Of a stretch of 64,000 nucleotides of DNA, positions 51,204 to 60,101 are shown one piece after another (position 1 is the stretch's first letter; each line of letters begins with the position of its first letter). Made by a program: the position numbers and the translations under genes. Where the stretch lies: positions 1 to 64,000 of the forward strand of contig CAZICM010000019.1 in assembly GCA_964537685.1 (NCBI GenBank). The letters are read 5' to 3'. The notes beneath the pieces are model-generated. The model worked only from the letters and a program-made list of their open reading frames with translations. It was not told the DNA's origin and did not search any database. This stretch comes from CAZICM01 sp964537685. GTDB taxonomy: Bacteria > Myxococcota_A > Polyangia > Polyangiales > Polyangiaceae.

Positions 51204-52715
51204 TTAACACCCGCCTGAAATTTTTCCCCGCGAGCGGGCGACCGCATCCAGCCATTGACCGCGGCTTTTGCCGCGCTCCAGATCGGTCATTGCAGGGCCG
51301 AATACACGCTCGGCCTTGGCCATCCCTGCCGCTTCGCCCTCATCCTTAAAAATCCCCGCGCCCACACCCGCCAGCATCGCCGCCCCCCGCGCCGTCGACT
51401 CGAGCTCATGAGGCCGTTCTATCGACACACCTGCGACATCCGATTGAAATTGCATCAAGAGATTATTGGCCGCGGCGCCTCCATCGACGCGCATCCGGCT
51501 CAGCGGCTTGCCCAAATCGTCCGACATCGCGCCCAGCAAATCGGCCACCGAATGAGCGATACCTTCCAATGTTGCCCGGGCAATATGCGCCTGTGTGCTG
51601 CCTCTCGACAGCCCGCAAATAATTCCCCGCGCATCCGGATCCCAATAAGGAGCGCCCAGCCCCGACAGCGCCGGCACAAAGGAAACTCCATCGCTCGAGG
51701 GCACACTCGCGGCGAGGGACTCAATATCCGATGCCTTCTCGATGATTTTTAAACCATCCCGCAGCCATTGAACGGCGGCTCCCGCGATAAATGCACTTCC
51801 TTCGAGAGCGTAGACAATTTTACCGTTAATTTTCCAGGCGACCGTGCCCAAGAGCCCAAAACGGCTTGAAATAGGCTTTTCGCCGATATTCACCAAGACA
51901 AAAGCCCCTGTTCCATAAGTGCATTTGGCTTCGCCGATACCAAAACAAGCCTGCCCAAAGAGCGCCGCCTGCTGATCGCCCGCAATGCCCGAAATAGGCG
52001 TTCCATCGGGGATGCCCGGGAAATTCTTGGTGTGGGCAATACGTTCGGCACTGCCAACAATTTTAGGCAATACACTCCTGGGCACATTCAGCAATGCGAG
52101 CATATTGTCGTCCCATTCGAGTGTATTTAAATTCATCAGCAGCGTGCGGGAAGCATTGCTGACATCGCTCACATGAACCCGCTGATCGCCTGAAAGACGC
52201 CACACCAAAAAAGAATCGATCGTACCAAAAGCCAATTTACCCTGATTGGCCTGCTCTCTGGCCCCGCTCACGTTATCGAGCAGCCAGCGGACCTTGGTTC
52301 CGCTGAAATAAGGATCGAGCACCAGGCCCGTGCGCTCGCGGACAGAGGGCTCGTGACCTTGGGCCTTGAGCTCGGCGCAGAAAGGCGCCGTTCTTCGATC
52401 TTGCCAAACGATCGCGCGATGAATGGGCGCGCCTGTCTCGCGATCCCACAGCAGCGTGGTCTCGCGCTGATTGGTGATACCCACGGCGGCGATGCGATCG
52501 CCTGGAATTTGAGCGTTTTTCAAAGCTTCCTGCGTAGCCGCCACAACGCTTTCCCAAATCTGCTCGGCGTCGTGTTCGACATGTCCGGGCTCGGGAAAGT
52601 GCTGCTGAAACTCTCGAGTGGCGCGGCCCAGCGTTTGGCCTTGCGTGTCCATCACGAGCGAAGTGCTACCGGTCGTGCCTTGATCGATGGCGAGAAGATA
52701 TTGGGTGGCAGTCAT
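51204..52715 (-). CDS. glpK: Glycerol kinase GlpK
   Basis: 503 residues, normal length. The N-terminus LLAIDQGTTGSTSLV is the phosphate-binding motif. GITNQRETTLLWDRETG, AIVWQDRRTAPFC and LDPYFSGTKVRWLLDNV complete the substrate side. SGLGAPYWDPDARG and LRVDGGAAANNLLMQFQSD-like blocks mark the C-terminal domain. It phosphorylates glycerol. No glpF or glpD is nearby. It lies 62 bases downstream of the five-gene conflict-type operon on the same strand and may share its transcript by read-through. Confidence 0.96.
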   Translation of the reverse strand: MTATQYLLAIDQGTTGSTSLVMDTQGQTLGRATREFQQHFPEPGHVEHDAEQIWESVVAATQEALKNAQIPGDRIAAVGITNQRETTLLWDRETGAPIHRAIVWQDRRTAPFCAELKAQGHEPSVRERTGLVLDPYFSGTKVRWLLDNVSGAREQANQGKLAFGTIDSFLVWRLSGDQRVHVSDVSNASRTLLMNLNTLEWDDNMLALLNVPRSVLPKIVGSAERIAHTKNFPGIPDGTPISGIAGDQQAALFGQACFGIGEAKCTYGTGAFVLVNIGEKPISSRFGLLGTVAWKINGKIVYALEGSAFIAGAAVQWLRDGLKIIEKASDIESLAASVPSSDGVSFVPALSGLGAPYWDPDARGIICGLSRGSTQAHIARATLEGIAHSVADLLGAMSDDLGKPLSRMRVDGGAAANNLLMQFQSDVAGVSIERPHELESTARGAAMLAGVGAGIFKDEGEAAGMAKAERVFGPAMTDLERGKSRGQWLDAVARSRGKISGGC

Positions 52716-52777
52716 AAAACGGCCCTTTAATGCAGCGGCGCGCGGGCTGAAAGGGCTTTGAGCGCGAAAGAACGCCT

Positions 52778-55700
52778 CTAATTGGTTGGCTGGTCCCGCA
52801 TGGGCAATTGCCCGCCTGGCGCGGCCGCACCGGGGTTAAATGGCCTAGGCGCCGGTGGTTTAGCCGGCGCGCCGCCCGTGGGTTTACCGTCTCCGCTTGA
52901 CGGTGTAGCTGCGGGCGTTGGAGGCAGAACACAAACACCAGCCTGGCAGCTTCCGCCCTTATCGCAGGTTTTGAAACAGCCGCCGCAATGATATCGATGG
53001 GTATTGGTATTTACGCAGCCCGAGCCGCATTTAACCGTTCCCGAGGGGCAGGGCTGACACAGGCCGCGCGTGCACACTTTATCGGCGCCGCATATCCGAT
53101 CGCATTGGCCGCAATTTGAAATATCCGATTGAAGATTTGTGCATTCCGAACCGCACAGGCTTTGGCCCGCTGGACAAGGCGCCTCCTGCGATTTCGGATC
53201 TCGTTGGCATATGCCTTCAGCGCAGATTTGCTCTTGTCCGCAGGCTTTCCCGCATTCGCCGCAGTTATTTTTATCGTTTTGCAAATCAATACATTCAGAT
53301 TTACACCGAGTTTTGCCCCGTTCGCAGGCAGGCGGAGATTCGGGCAGCGCTGTCGGCTGAGCTGTCGGCGTTGGTGCGGCCACCTCGGCCGCAGGATTCG
53401 GCGCGCGCGGACAATCGGGATCGATCAGCCGCTTCCACACATCCTCGCCGCTTCCCGGCAAAATACCATCCGAGTGGTGCCAGCGCAGGACATCTATTTC
53501 TAAAGCGCTGGTCTTATCCGGCATTTTGGGCGCCTCGCCCATATTCAAACCATCGAAAAGAGAAACAGCAACCGAACTCCCAAAGCGAAACCCATCTTCA
53601 TCTTTACGGAATACACAAATCTCGGGCGCGCACCATTGAAACATCGCCGCTCCCTGAAGCTCGCTGGGTTCAAATTGAACGCTTGTCTCGCTCATCCGGT
53701 ACAATGGCCCCCATGTCCGTATATGCAGCGCCTCATAAGCCGTATTTTCATTGCCGGGATAGGTTCCCATCATAAACAGATGGCCATCTTTTTTCAGCAC
53801 ATCGTGAATACCGCCCAGCGAAAGGCACAAAGCCGTCTGAAACTCGGTCTTCCCCAGCACCATTCCGCCCCACGGAAAAGGTCTCGCCGAATAAAATCCA
53901 AATGCATTGAAGACCGCCGCAAGCAATCCAACCAATAGAAAAGAAAATCCAATCGATTTTAAACCCGGCCAGGCCAAGGCCAAACCCCGTCCTGCCGGTA
54001 AATCCAGACGCGCGCCCTGAACCGAACGGAGCACCTTGGAAAAAAGCCCCGTCCGATCGGCTTGAGTCATGCCGCGCTTCAATTGCAGGGTAATTTCTTT
54101 GCGCAGCGGCCCCTCGGCCAATTGGCGGAGTTCAAAAATCCCCTTTTGAATTTCATCACGCTGATCGGATTGTAAATACAAGAAAGCTAAATCCCTGCGC
54201 CAGCGCAAATATGCCGCCGAATTTTTCTGCGCGGGCTCGTACTGATGGAGAAGCTCAATAAAAAATTGCCGGGCTTGGCGCTGAAGCAGCCCCGATCCAT
54301 CCAGCTCCTTGAGCGCCGCGAGAGCCCTTTCTTTTTCAATTTGAAAGGATTCTGAATCCATCTGATCCACCGAGCATTCAATAAAATGCCGGCACGACAG
54401 GACAATTTGCTCGGGAGCACTGGGAAAAAAGCGTTCGCGCAAGGCCCACGCAAGCTCATACGAAGGCAGGGGCGCCATTGAAAACAGCGCCTTCAACAGA
54501 TCGGGATCGAAAGCCTTCTCACCCCAAAGCGGCTCTTCCAAAAGCCGCCTGCTTCTGGGCGCCCTAATTCTGGAACGCTGTTCCAAAAGCGCCTGGCGCG
54601 CCGAAAGCAGGCCCTCTTTGTTCATGGGAAATGCGGCAATCCCCGCGTGTTCCCGATCGAGACCCCGGGCCCAGTGTTTGGGATCGCCGATGGGATTGAG
54701 CAAAATCCGGTGAGGCCAGGCTTGAAAGAGGCGCGCATGGCTCAAGGGCGATGCTGCGCCCTCTTCGGCCAGCGCCTCGCCTGTCGCGATCAATATCATC
54801 GGAATGCCGCCCCATTTAGCCGCCATGGTCTCCAGCGGAAACAGCTTCGATCCGGGCTTTTTCGATACTTGGGCGGGATGGCGGTCAAAATATAAAAAGT
54901 CGATATCGAGCCCGCGCTGCTTGAGGCGCTGTATAAATATATTTATTTTTGCCCGGAAGGGCCGGCTTAAATCGCCGATATCGATTAAAACCAGGGCTTT
55001 TAAAGCGCCGTGCCTCGTCCGGTAATGCAGGGATGGCACAAGGCCACGCTGAACAGTTTGATCAACAGTACGATCGATATCGAGTTCTTTTGAATGCCCG
55101 ATGCTCGCCAATGCCTCTTCCAATAGGGCAATCATGGCATCGAGCTGCTCGGGGATTAAAGGCATGAATGGATAATCAATACGATAATTTCTAGGCCCAC
55201 CGAGGGAGAGCAGGGCGCGCGTTATGCCTGTTTCACGCTGAGATTGCCGCTTTCTGCGGCCCGCCGCCGCGCTTGCAATAAAACAGGCCAAGACCAGCGC
55301 CACACCCGTCACGATCAGGGGAAAACGCCAAAATACCCGGGTATTCTGTACAGGATCGCAGTTTGTCGGTGCCTTGATAAACGCTTCCGATGGAGCCGGC
55401 AGTTGCACCGCTTCCGATCTCGACGGGTCGCGTCTTCCGCCGGCCGGAGCGGGAGAATCGGCTGTATTTTCAGGCGGCGCCTTCTTTGTGAAGGCTGCCG
55501 CCGCCAATACGATCAGACATAGGAACAAGCCCAAAATGAAAAAAAGTCTTTTTCTCCGGGGCGCTTTTTTAATGCGTTTATCTTGTTTTGCTGGATTTGC
55601 GGAGAGCGGCCTGCCTTCCCGTGGATAAATACGATCAAAAATATCAACAATCTGTTTGTACTCTTTGGGAGTCGCGGCAAATAAACTTGCGGTGGCCTGG

Positions 55701-55834
55701 GCAAATTCATCGCGCGAGCTGCCGTCATATCGCGAGCACAGGGCGAAAAAATCCAATCGCTGGCGCGCATCCACGCTAAATCCAGCCTGATTAAGCGCGT
55801 CTAGCAGGGCCTGAAATGGAAATTCCGCGCTCAT
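52778..55834 (-). CDS. Membrane-anchored CoxE-like VWA protein with three eight-Cys repeats
   Basis: 1018 residues. Residues 1-75 match the helical CoxE-type N-terminal domain. Membrane helices lie at about 96-115 and 168-191. Residues 215-395 resemble a CoxE-like VWA domain (ELDIDRTVDQTVQRGLVPSL, then LVLIDIGDLS and DIDFLYFDRHPAQ), but the MIDAS DxSxS reads DIGDLS, so metal binding is doubtful. Another helix is near 650. Residues 837-968 hold three Cys-rich repeats, and a Pro/Gly tail ends the protein. The ATG overlaps the MoxR stop by four bases. MoxR and VWA proteins normally act together. The Cys-rich part probably lies outside the cytoplasm. Confidence 0.78.
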   Translation of the reverse strand: MSAEFPFQALLDALNQAGFSVDARQRLDFFALCSRYDGSSRDEFAQATASLFAATPKEYKQIVDIFDRIYPREGRPLSANPAKQDKRIKKAPRRKRLFFILGLFLCLIVLAAAAFTKKAPPENTADSPAPAGGRRDPSRSEAVQLPAPSEAFIKAPTNCDPVQNTRVFWRFPLIVTGVALVLACFIASAAAGRRKRQSQRETGITRALLSLGGPRNYRIDYPFMPLIPEQLDAMIALLEEALASIGHSKELDIDRTVDQTVQRGLVPSLHYRTRHGALKALVLIDIGDLSRPFRAKINIFIQRLKQRGLDIDFLYFDRHPAQVSKKPGSKLFPLETMAAKWGGIPMILIATGEALAEEGAASPLSHARLFQAWPHRILLNPIGDPKHWARGLDREHAGIAAFPMNKEGLLSARQALLEQRSRIRAPRSRRLLEEPLWGEKAFDPDLLKALFSMAPLPSYELAWALRERFFPSAPEQIVLSCRHFIECSVDQMDSESFQIEKERALAALKELDGSGLLQRQARQFFIELLHQYEPAQKNSAAYLRWRRDLAFLYLQSDQRDEIQKGIFELRQLAEGPLRKEITLQLKRGMTQADRTGLFSKVLRSVQGARLDLPAGRGLALAWPGLKSIGFSFLLVGLLAAVFNAFGFYSARPFPWGGMVLGKTEFQTALCLSLGGIHDVLKKDGHLFMMGTYPGNENTAYEALHIRTWGPLYRMSETSVQFEPSELQGAAMFQWCAPEICVFRKDEDGFRFGSSVAVSLFDGLNMGEAPKMPDKTSALEIDVLRWHHSDGILPGSGEDVWKRLIDPDCPRAPNPAAEVAAPTPTAQPTALPESPPACERGKTRCKSECIDLQNDKNNCGECGKACGQEQICAEGICQRDPKSQEAPCPAGQSLCGSECTNLQSDISNCGQCDRICGADKVCTRGLCQPCPSGTVKCGSGCVNTNTHRYHCGGCFKTCDKGGSCQAGVCVLPPTPAATPSSGDGKPTGGAPAKPPAPRPFNPGAAAPGGQLPMRDQPTN
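52931..53326 (-). repeat. Triple eight-cysteine repeat within the VWA protein
   Basis: Three 40-residue units (837-876, 887-926, 929-968) share exactly the spacing C-x6-C-x3-C-x9-C-x2-C-x3-C-x5-C-x4-C. Conserved extra residues are Asn before Cys4 in units 1 and 2 and Gly after it. This is the CGxCGxxC-type module common in secreted myxobacterial proteins. It is disulfide-forming, or metal-binding if cytoplasmic. Confidence 0.85.
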
Positions 55835-56679
55835 CCGGAGGCCGTGCCGGCAAATTCTTTCAGATCGCTTTCCAATTTAATCAGCACGCCCGGAAATAAA
55901 TTCGATATGGGCGCGCTTTGAATGGCCGAAGGTTCGACATTGGCTTGAATCAATACCTTCACCCATGCGATCAATTCGCCTGTGGCGGGCTTTTTTTCCA
56001 GGGGCAATTGCCGGATCTGCTCAAAACGAAGGAGAGCATTGTCAACCAGCCCTTGTTTAAGCGAACCTGGGTCGAGCCGCGCCTTTAGAATGCGTTCCAG
56101 CTCTTCGCGGCTTGGAAAATCGATATGGTGATAGACGCAGCGCCTTAAAAAAGCGTCGGGCAATTGCCGTTCATTGTTGCTGGTAATTAAAATAAATGGC
56201 CGCTCGGAATGGCTGTAGCGGTATTTGCTGCCCGTTTCTTTTACCTCAAATTCAAGCGTTTCTTCGAGCACGCCCAATAAATCATTTGGAAAATCACGGG
56301 GCGCCTTGTCAATTTCATCGATAAGCACAACGCAGGGCTGATTTTCGGCAATGGCTTTGCCCAAGGCTCTGTAATCGATATAGCTGCCTATATTTTCCGC
56401 GCGCTTATCGTGGATCTGCGCGTCATACAGCCTTCGCAGGGCATCGAAGGCATAAAGGCAATCGCGCGCCTGATGATCGCTGCGGGTTACAAATTTATGC
56501 AGTTTCCAGCCCAGCCGCTTAGCGACCGAGCTGGCCAGCAAGGTTTTCCCCGTACCAGGCTCCCCCGTCACCACCAGGGGCTGCTCCACGGCAAAGGCCG
56601 TGTTTACCGCTGTGACCAGCGATGGGCTCGGAATGTAAAAATCACCTTCGTATTCTTTTGGATAACGGTGAAATGTCAT
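55831..56679 (-). CDS. MoxR-type AAA+ ATPase
   Basis: 282 residues. Walker A GEPGTGKT (39-46), Walker B VVLIDEIDKAP (Asp121, Glu122) and sensor 1 with ILITSNNERQLPDAFLRRC are intact, including the adjacent Arg pair. This is the MoxR fold, which remodels or activates partner proteins, usually a VWA-domain protein. The next gene (four-base overlap) encodes the CoxE-like VWA protein. The upstream EAD-iSTAND gene ends 9 bases before its start. In EAD conflict systems the MoxR-VWA pair is thought to set an NTP-dependent threshold. Confidence 0.92.
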   Translation of the reverse strand: MTFHRYPKEYEGDFYIPSPSLVTAVNTAFAVEQPLVVTGEPGTGKTLLASSVAKRLGWKLHKFVTRSDHQARDCLYAFDALRRLYDAQIHDKRAENIGSYIDYRALGKAIAENQPCVVLIDEIDKAPRDFPNDLLGVLEETLEFEVKETGSKYRYSHSERPFILITSNNERQLPDAFLRRCVYHHIDFPSREELERILKARLDPGSLKQGLVDNALLRFEQIRQLPLEKKPATGELIAWVKVLIQANVEPSAIQSAPISNLFPGVLIKLESDLKEFAGTASG

Positions 56680-56688
56680 GAATGGCCC

Positions 56689-57777
56689 CTATGATTCAAT
56701 CCAAATGCGCTCCAGCTCTTTGAAAATATCTTGAGCGCCTGCGTTGTTTTCAATCAATGGTTCAATGCGCGCTAAGCGTTGCTCGATGCGCTGGGGATCA
56801 CCTGCGAAAATACGTTGAAAAAAGCTTCGGAGCTGATGTTCTCCAATCGCTTCTAAATGGCATAAATGAATAAGCGATTGGGTAGAGGACAGCTCGAGCA
56901 GCGGCGCCAGCAAATCGTGGGTGGCAGCGTCCGCGGTAAAGCGCTTTACCCAGCGTTCCCAGGGTCTAGGTTCCCAAACAATAGGCTGGATGATCAGAAT
57001 GCCAGAACCCGCGCCGCTCCGCCGCGCAGCCGCAATTCGTTCGTATTGGGCAGGTAATACGGTGCGATTGTGCTCCAAGAGCCAATGGATATGGCGTTCG
57101 GGGTGAGCGGCGGGATAGAGCAAGACCAGCGGTTTTTCCGTGGTCATTTCGGCAAGCAGCTCGATAAGCCCGGCTTCTGGACAGGCATTGAGCACGTCTT
57201 CCCATTTGGGGTTATCGAGGCCGTGATGGGTTGTGTCCCGGAGCATAAGCGCAAAGTCGGCTGGCTTGAGATCATAAATTTCGGGGCGCAATCCAAGGGT
57301 TTGGGCATTAAGCTCGGCTCTGTAGCGGTGTATGCGCCTGAATAAATACGCATGGCCGTCGGTCTGAGCGCAGCATAGAAGCATAAAATGGAGCCGCGGG
57401 TCGGCGGCGCTGCCCATTAACATTTCCCATGTTTCGGCGCGGTCGCAGCATAGAAAGCGATGAGGATCGGTTTTTAAGGGCGCGGCCGAAGCGGGTAAAG
57501 AAGAAAGCCCTGCCGATATTTGCTGCAGGTTGGCATGAAACGCGCTTTTGCTTTTATCGGCGAGGGCAGCGCCGAGCAGTTTCTGGAAGGCGGCCGGGCT
57601 CATTCTGGTATCGTTGCATAGAGATATCCAGGTATCGATGGGCGCCAAGCCCAGGTTCACATATTCGAGGGGAATGCCGGCCTGCTGGCATAAGCGTTCA
57701 ATCGCTTCTTTCTTGTTATAGGCTTGAGCTAAGGCTTCCGCGAACGCTAGGGCAGGGGTGGATCGCGTTGAGGCCAT
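56689..57777 (-). CDS. EAD domain fused to iSTAND-like domain (adaptor/sensor)
   Basis: 362 residues. Residues 10-90 form a helical effector-associated domain (AFAEALAQAYNKKEAIERL, then DKSKSAFHANLQQI) homologous to that of the protease encoded upstream. Residues 105-360 begin with FLCCDRAETWEML and FMLLCCAQTDGHAYLFRRI, which resemble inactive STAND (iSTAND) modules: the P-loop region is replaced by a Q-T-D-G-H turn and no Walker A is present. It may recruit the protease through EAD-EAD contact and link it to the MoxR-VWA pair. The iSTAND call is from pattern memory and is moderate. Confidence 0.65.
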   Translation of the reverse strand: MASTRSTPALAFAEALAQAYNKKEAIERLCQQAGIPLEYVNLGLAPIDTWISLCNDTRMSPAAFQKLLGAALADKSKSAFHANLQQISAGLSSLPASAAPLKTDPHRFLCCDRAETWEMLMGSAADPRLHFMLLCCAQTDGHAYLFRRIHRYRAELNAQTLGLRPEIYDLKPADFALMLRDTTHHGLDNPKWEDVLNACPEAGLIELLAEMTTEKPLVLLYPAAHPERHIHWLLEHNRTVLPAQYERIAAARRSGAGSGILIIQPIVWEPRPWERWVKRFTADAATHDLLAPLLELSSTQSLIHLCHLEAIGEHQLRSFFQRIFAGDPQRIEQRLARIEPLIENNAGAQDIFKELERIWIES

Positions 57778-57787
57778 GGTTTCCCGC

Positions 57788-58876
57788 TCAGCTTGGGGCA
57801 GGGCCTTTCAAAAGCCCCGAATTTAAAAGTCCCGCCATTACTTGTTCAATGCGCACGCCTTGGTTTCGATAGACCGGCGGCACTTTGTCGCCCATAGGGA
57901 TTTGCACATAGCGGTGATGCAGTGCGATGAGTTCCCATTGCTCGTTAAAGACCGGAGAGCCCGAGGAGCCCTGGTCGGTATCCGTTACATATTGGATATA
58001 CTGCTCATCCACATGAAAGATATCATTGTGGTGCATGCCAATCTTTTTCATTCCGCCCTTGGGATGCTGAATAATATAAGCCCGGTCAAAGGGTTCTACT
58101 GGTTTTGCTGGGGGTTTTAATGGAAGTTTAATCAATGAATCCGGAAGGTGTTCCCTAAGCCGGATGGCTGCCCAATCCAAAGATGCATCCCCCCGAATGG
58201 AGCTGATATCGCCCATAGCCTTGTATAGTTCTTTTTGTTTACCATCCAATCCAAGCTCATAGCCAAACCATATTTCAACGCGGGAAGCGGGGGCCGCGCC
58301 GGGCTTAAGCTGCTCGTAGAGTACATGGTAATTGGTGATGAGCAGGGGCAGGCCAGGCGCTTCGATCAAAAAACCGCTTCCCCAAAAGGTATTGGAAGCG
58401 TCTGCGCCAAAGCTGACCAAGAGCCGGCCAATCGCGGGAGATACCCGCAGGCCGCCCTCCAGAAAACAGATATCGATCAATGTGCTGCTCCGGCCGATAA
58501 TGCGTTCGAGTGTTTCGGTATCGGGTTCGGGGCCGCTCATGTCGCCTGAATCGGTGGCTTCCCGGACGGGGACCTTGGCCAAGAGCTCTTTGATCCGGCT
58601 ATGAAGGGCGCTCTTGGCTTTATCCTGCAGTACGCAGTCCATCAGCCCTCTGAGCACATCGCGGTTGCGCGCTTCGGTCAAGATATCGTGCCATATATAG
58701 ATATTGGGCTGGGATAAATTGATATAGGCGGGCGGTATTTGCACTTTATCGAGCAAGATGCAGATATCCTGCTCTTTCCGGTAGCTGCCCGCGAGCAAGT
58801 CCCTGAGTTCAAGGCTTTCCGGGCGGCTGTAGTCCAGGGGAAGGGTATCCAAAAAGTGCTGGTTTTGATCGCCCAT
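57788..58876 (-). CDS. EAD domain fused to trypsin-like serine protease (effector candidate)
   Basis: 362 residues from ATG 58876 (GGAG upstream). Residues 20-100 form the EAD (ELRDLLAGSYRKEQDICILL, then DKAKSALHSRIKEL). Residues 130-345 are a trypsin-like domain with a full triad: His184 in LLITNYHVLY, Asp234 in ASLDWAAIRL and Ser305 in DQGSSGSPVF. There is no signal peptide, so it acts in the cytoplasm. It would cleave host or invader proteins when released or recruited. It lies 7 bases from the STAS gene upstream and 10 bases from the iSTAND gene. Confidence 0.82.
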   Translation of the reverse strand: MGDQNQHFLDTLPLDYSRPESLELRDLLAGSYRKEQDICILLDKVQIPPAYINLSQPNIYIWHDILTEARNRDVLRGLMDCVLQDKAKSALHSRIKELLAKVPVREATDSGDMSGPEPDTETLERIIGRSSTLIDICFLEGGLRVSPAIGRLLVSFGADASNTFWGSGFLIEAPGLPLLITNYHVLYEQLKPGAAPASRVEIWFGYELGLDGKQKELYKAMGDISSIRGDASLDWAAIRLREHLPDSLIKLPLKPPAKPVEPFDRAYIIQHPKGGMKKIGMHHNDIFHVDEQYIQYVTDTDQGSSGSPVFNEQWELIALHHRYVQIPMGDKVPPVYRNQGVRIEQVMAGLLNSGLLKGPAPS

Positions 58877-58883
58877 GGGTTGT

Positions 58884-60101
58884 CTACTCCAGCCGGTCGT
58901 CATCCATCGCATAGGCGATGCCCGCCTGTAGTGTGCCGCAGGTTTTTAGGCTGCTTAGGTCGGCGCCCAGCGTCACCAGGGTTTGAGCCACCTCCGGCCG
59001 GATTCCCGTTAAAATGGCTTCGGCTCCCAATAGCCTGACGCCCGCCGCTGCCTTGACCAGCATCGATGCTACCGCGCTATCCACCACAGGTACGCCCGTG
59101 ATATCGATAATGGCCGTGCTTGCCCGCCGCGTTGTAATGCCGGTAAGCAGGGTATCCATAATGCGCTGTGCTCTTTGGCTATCCAGTGTCCCCACCAGCG
59201 GCATCACCATAATCTCGTTGGTAATGGGTATAAGCGGCGATGATAGTTCCAAAATCGCGTCCGCTTGGGCCTTGAGCTTTCTCTCGTGCTCGGCGGCCTC
59301 CTGTGCCTTTTCCTGGGCTATTCTGCGCTCGCTGATATCGCGGACGGCTATTCCCCGCATGATTTTCGATAGATAGGGCACGTTGCGCACTTGCATCTCC
59401 ACCGGAAAACGCCGCCCATCCCGGTGCGCCAATACGCTTTCCATCGAGAATTCAGGGTGATGATCGAGCGCGTCGGCCACCCGGGCCTGTTCTTCTTTGG
59501 CAAATAATTGAATGGTGTCTTTGCCTATCCAATCCGATGCTTCACCACCTACATGAAAAAGCAATGCATCGTTTATGTCTTCAATTTTACCGTCGTTGCA
59601 TAGTATAACGCCGTCGTGGGTTACGGCGGAAAGCGCCCGGAAACGGGCTTCGGCGAGGCGGCTCTCATCTTCAGCCTTTTGTTTTTGTTCGGCGTCTTCG
59701 ATGGTCGTAAAAAATCCCGCGATATCGCCGAGCTCATTGTAGAGGCACTGAACCAAAACATCGCCCCAGGTAATACTGCCGTTTTTCCTCACGTAGCGCT
59801 TGCGCGCGCGGTAGGTCTTTGCCTCGCCGGCCATCATTCGCTGAAGAGCCTCGAGGTCTCTGCTTTTATCGTCGGGATGGGTAAATTGGCCAAAGCTGCG
59901 GTCTGCCAGTTCGTCCTGCGGGTATCCCAAAAACAAACAAAACGCGGGATTGGCATCTAAAATCCGGGAATCCGTTCCCACGATCACCATCCCGATTGGG
60001 GCGTGCTGAAATAGCCTCTCCCACTGATCCGCAACGGTTTTGAGCGATAGCGTGGGCGGGCCCGGCGGGTTGGTTTTCGGGGTGTCGGATGCTGTCTTCA
60101 T
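58884..60101 (-). CDS. PAS-PAS-STAS signalling protein (RsbR-like)
   Basis: 405 residues. PAS1 (about 20-140) has PIGMVIVGTDSRILDANPAF, GYPQDELADRSF and FFTTIEDAEQKQKAE. PAS2 (about 145-265) follows with GVILCNDGKIEDINDALL. After a coiled-coil linker (EKAQEAAEHERKLKAQ), a STAS domain (290-400) carries IDITGVPVVDSAVASMLV, the RsbR phosphorylation-site region. It is the first gene of the operon and probably its sensor. No RsbS or RsbT kinase gene is next to it, so partners would be unlinked or it acts on the EAD proteins. Confidence 0.85.
   Translation of the reverse strand: MKTASDTPKTNPPGPPTLSLKTVADQWERLFQHAPIGMVIVGTDSRILDANPAFCLFLGYPQDELADRSFGQFTHPDDKSRDLEALQRMMAGEAKTYRARKRYVRKNGSITWGDVLVQCLYNELGDIAGFFTTIEDAEQKQKAEDESRLAEARFRALSAVTHDGVILCNDGKIEDINDALLFHVGGEASDWIGKDTIQLFAKEEQARVADALDHHPEFSMESVLAHRDGRRFPVEMQVRNVPYLSKIMRGIAVRDISERRIAQEKAQEAAEHERKLKAQADAILELSSPLIPITNEIMVMPLVGTLDSQRAQRIMDTLLTGITTRRASTAIIDITGVPVVDSAVASMLVKAAAGVRLLGAEAILTGIRPEVAQTLVTLGADLSSLKTCGTLQAGIAYAMDDDRLE

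Noticed and set aside
52778..56679. MoxR plus CoxE-like VWA as a simple metal-cofactor insertion pair
   Set aside because: No molybdenum, CO or nitric-oxide enzyme genes are nearby, and the two genes are fused into an operon with EAD proteins; kept as the main alternative view.
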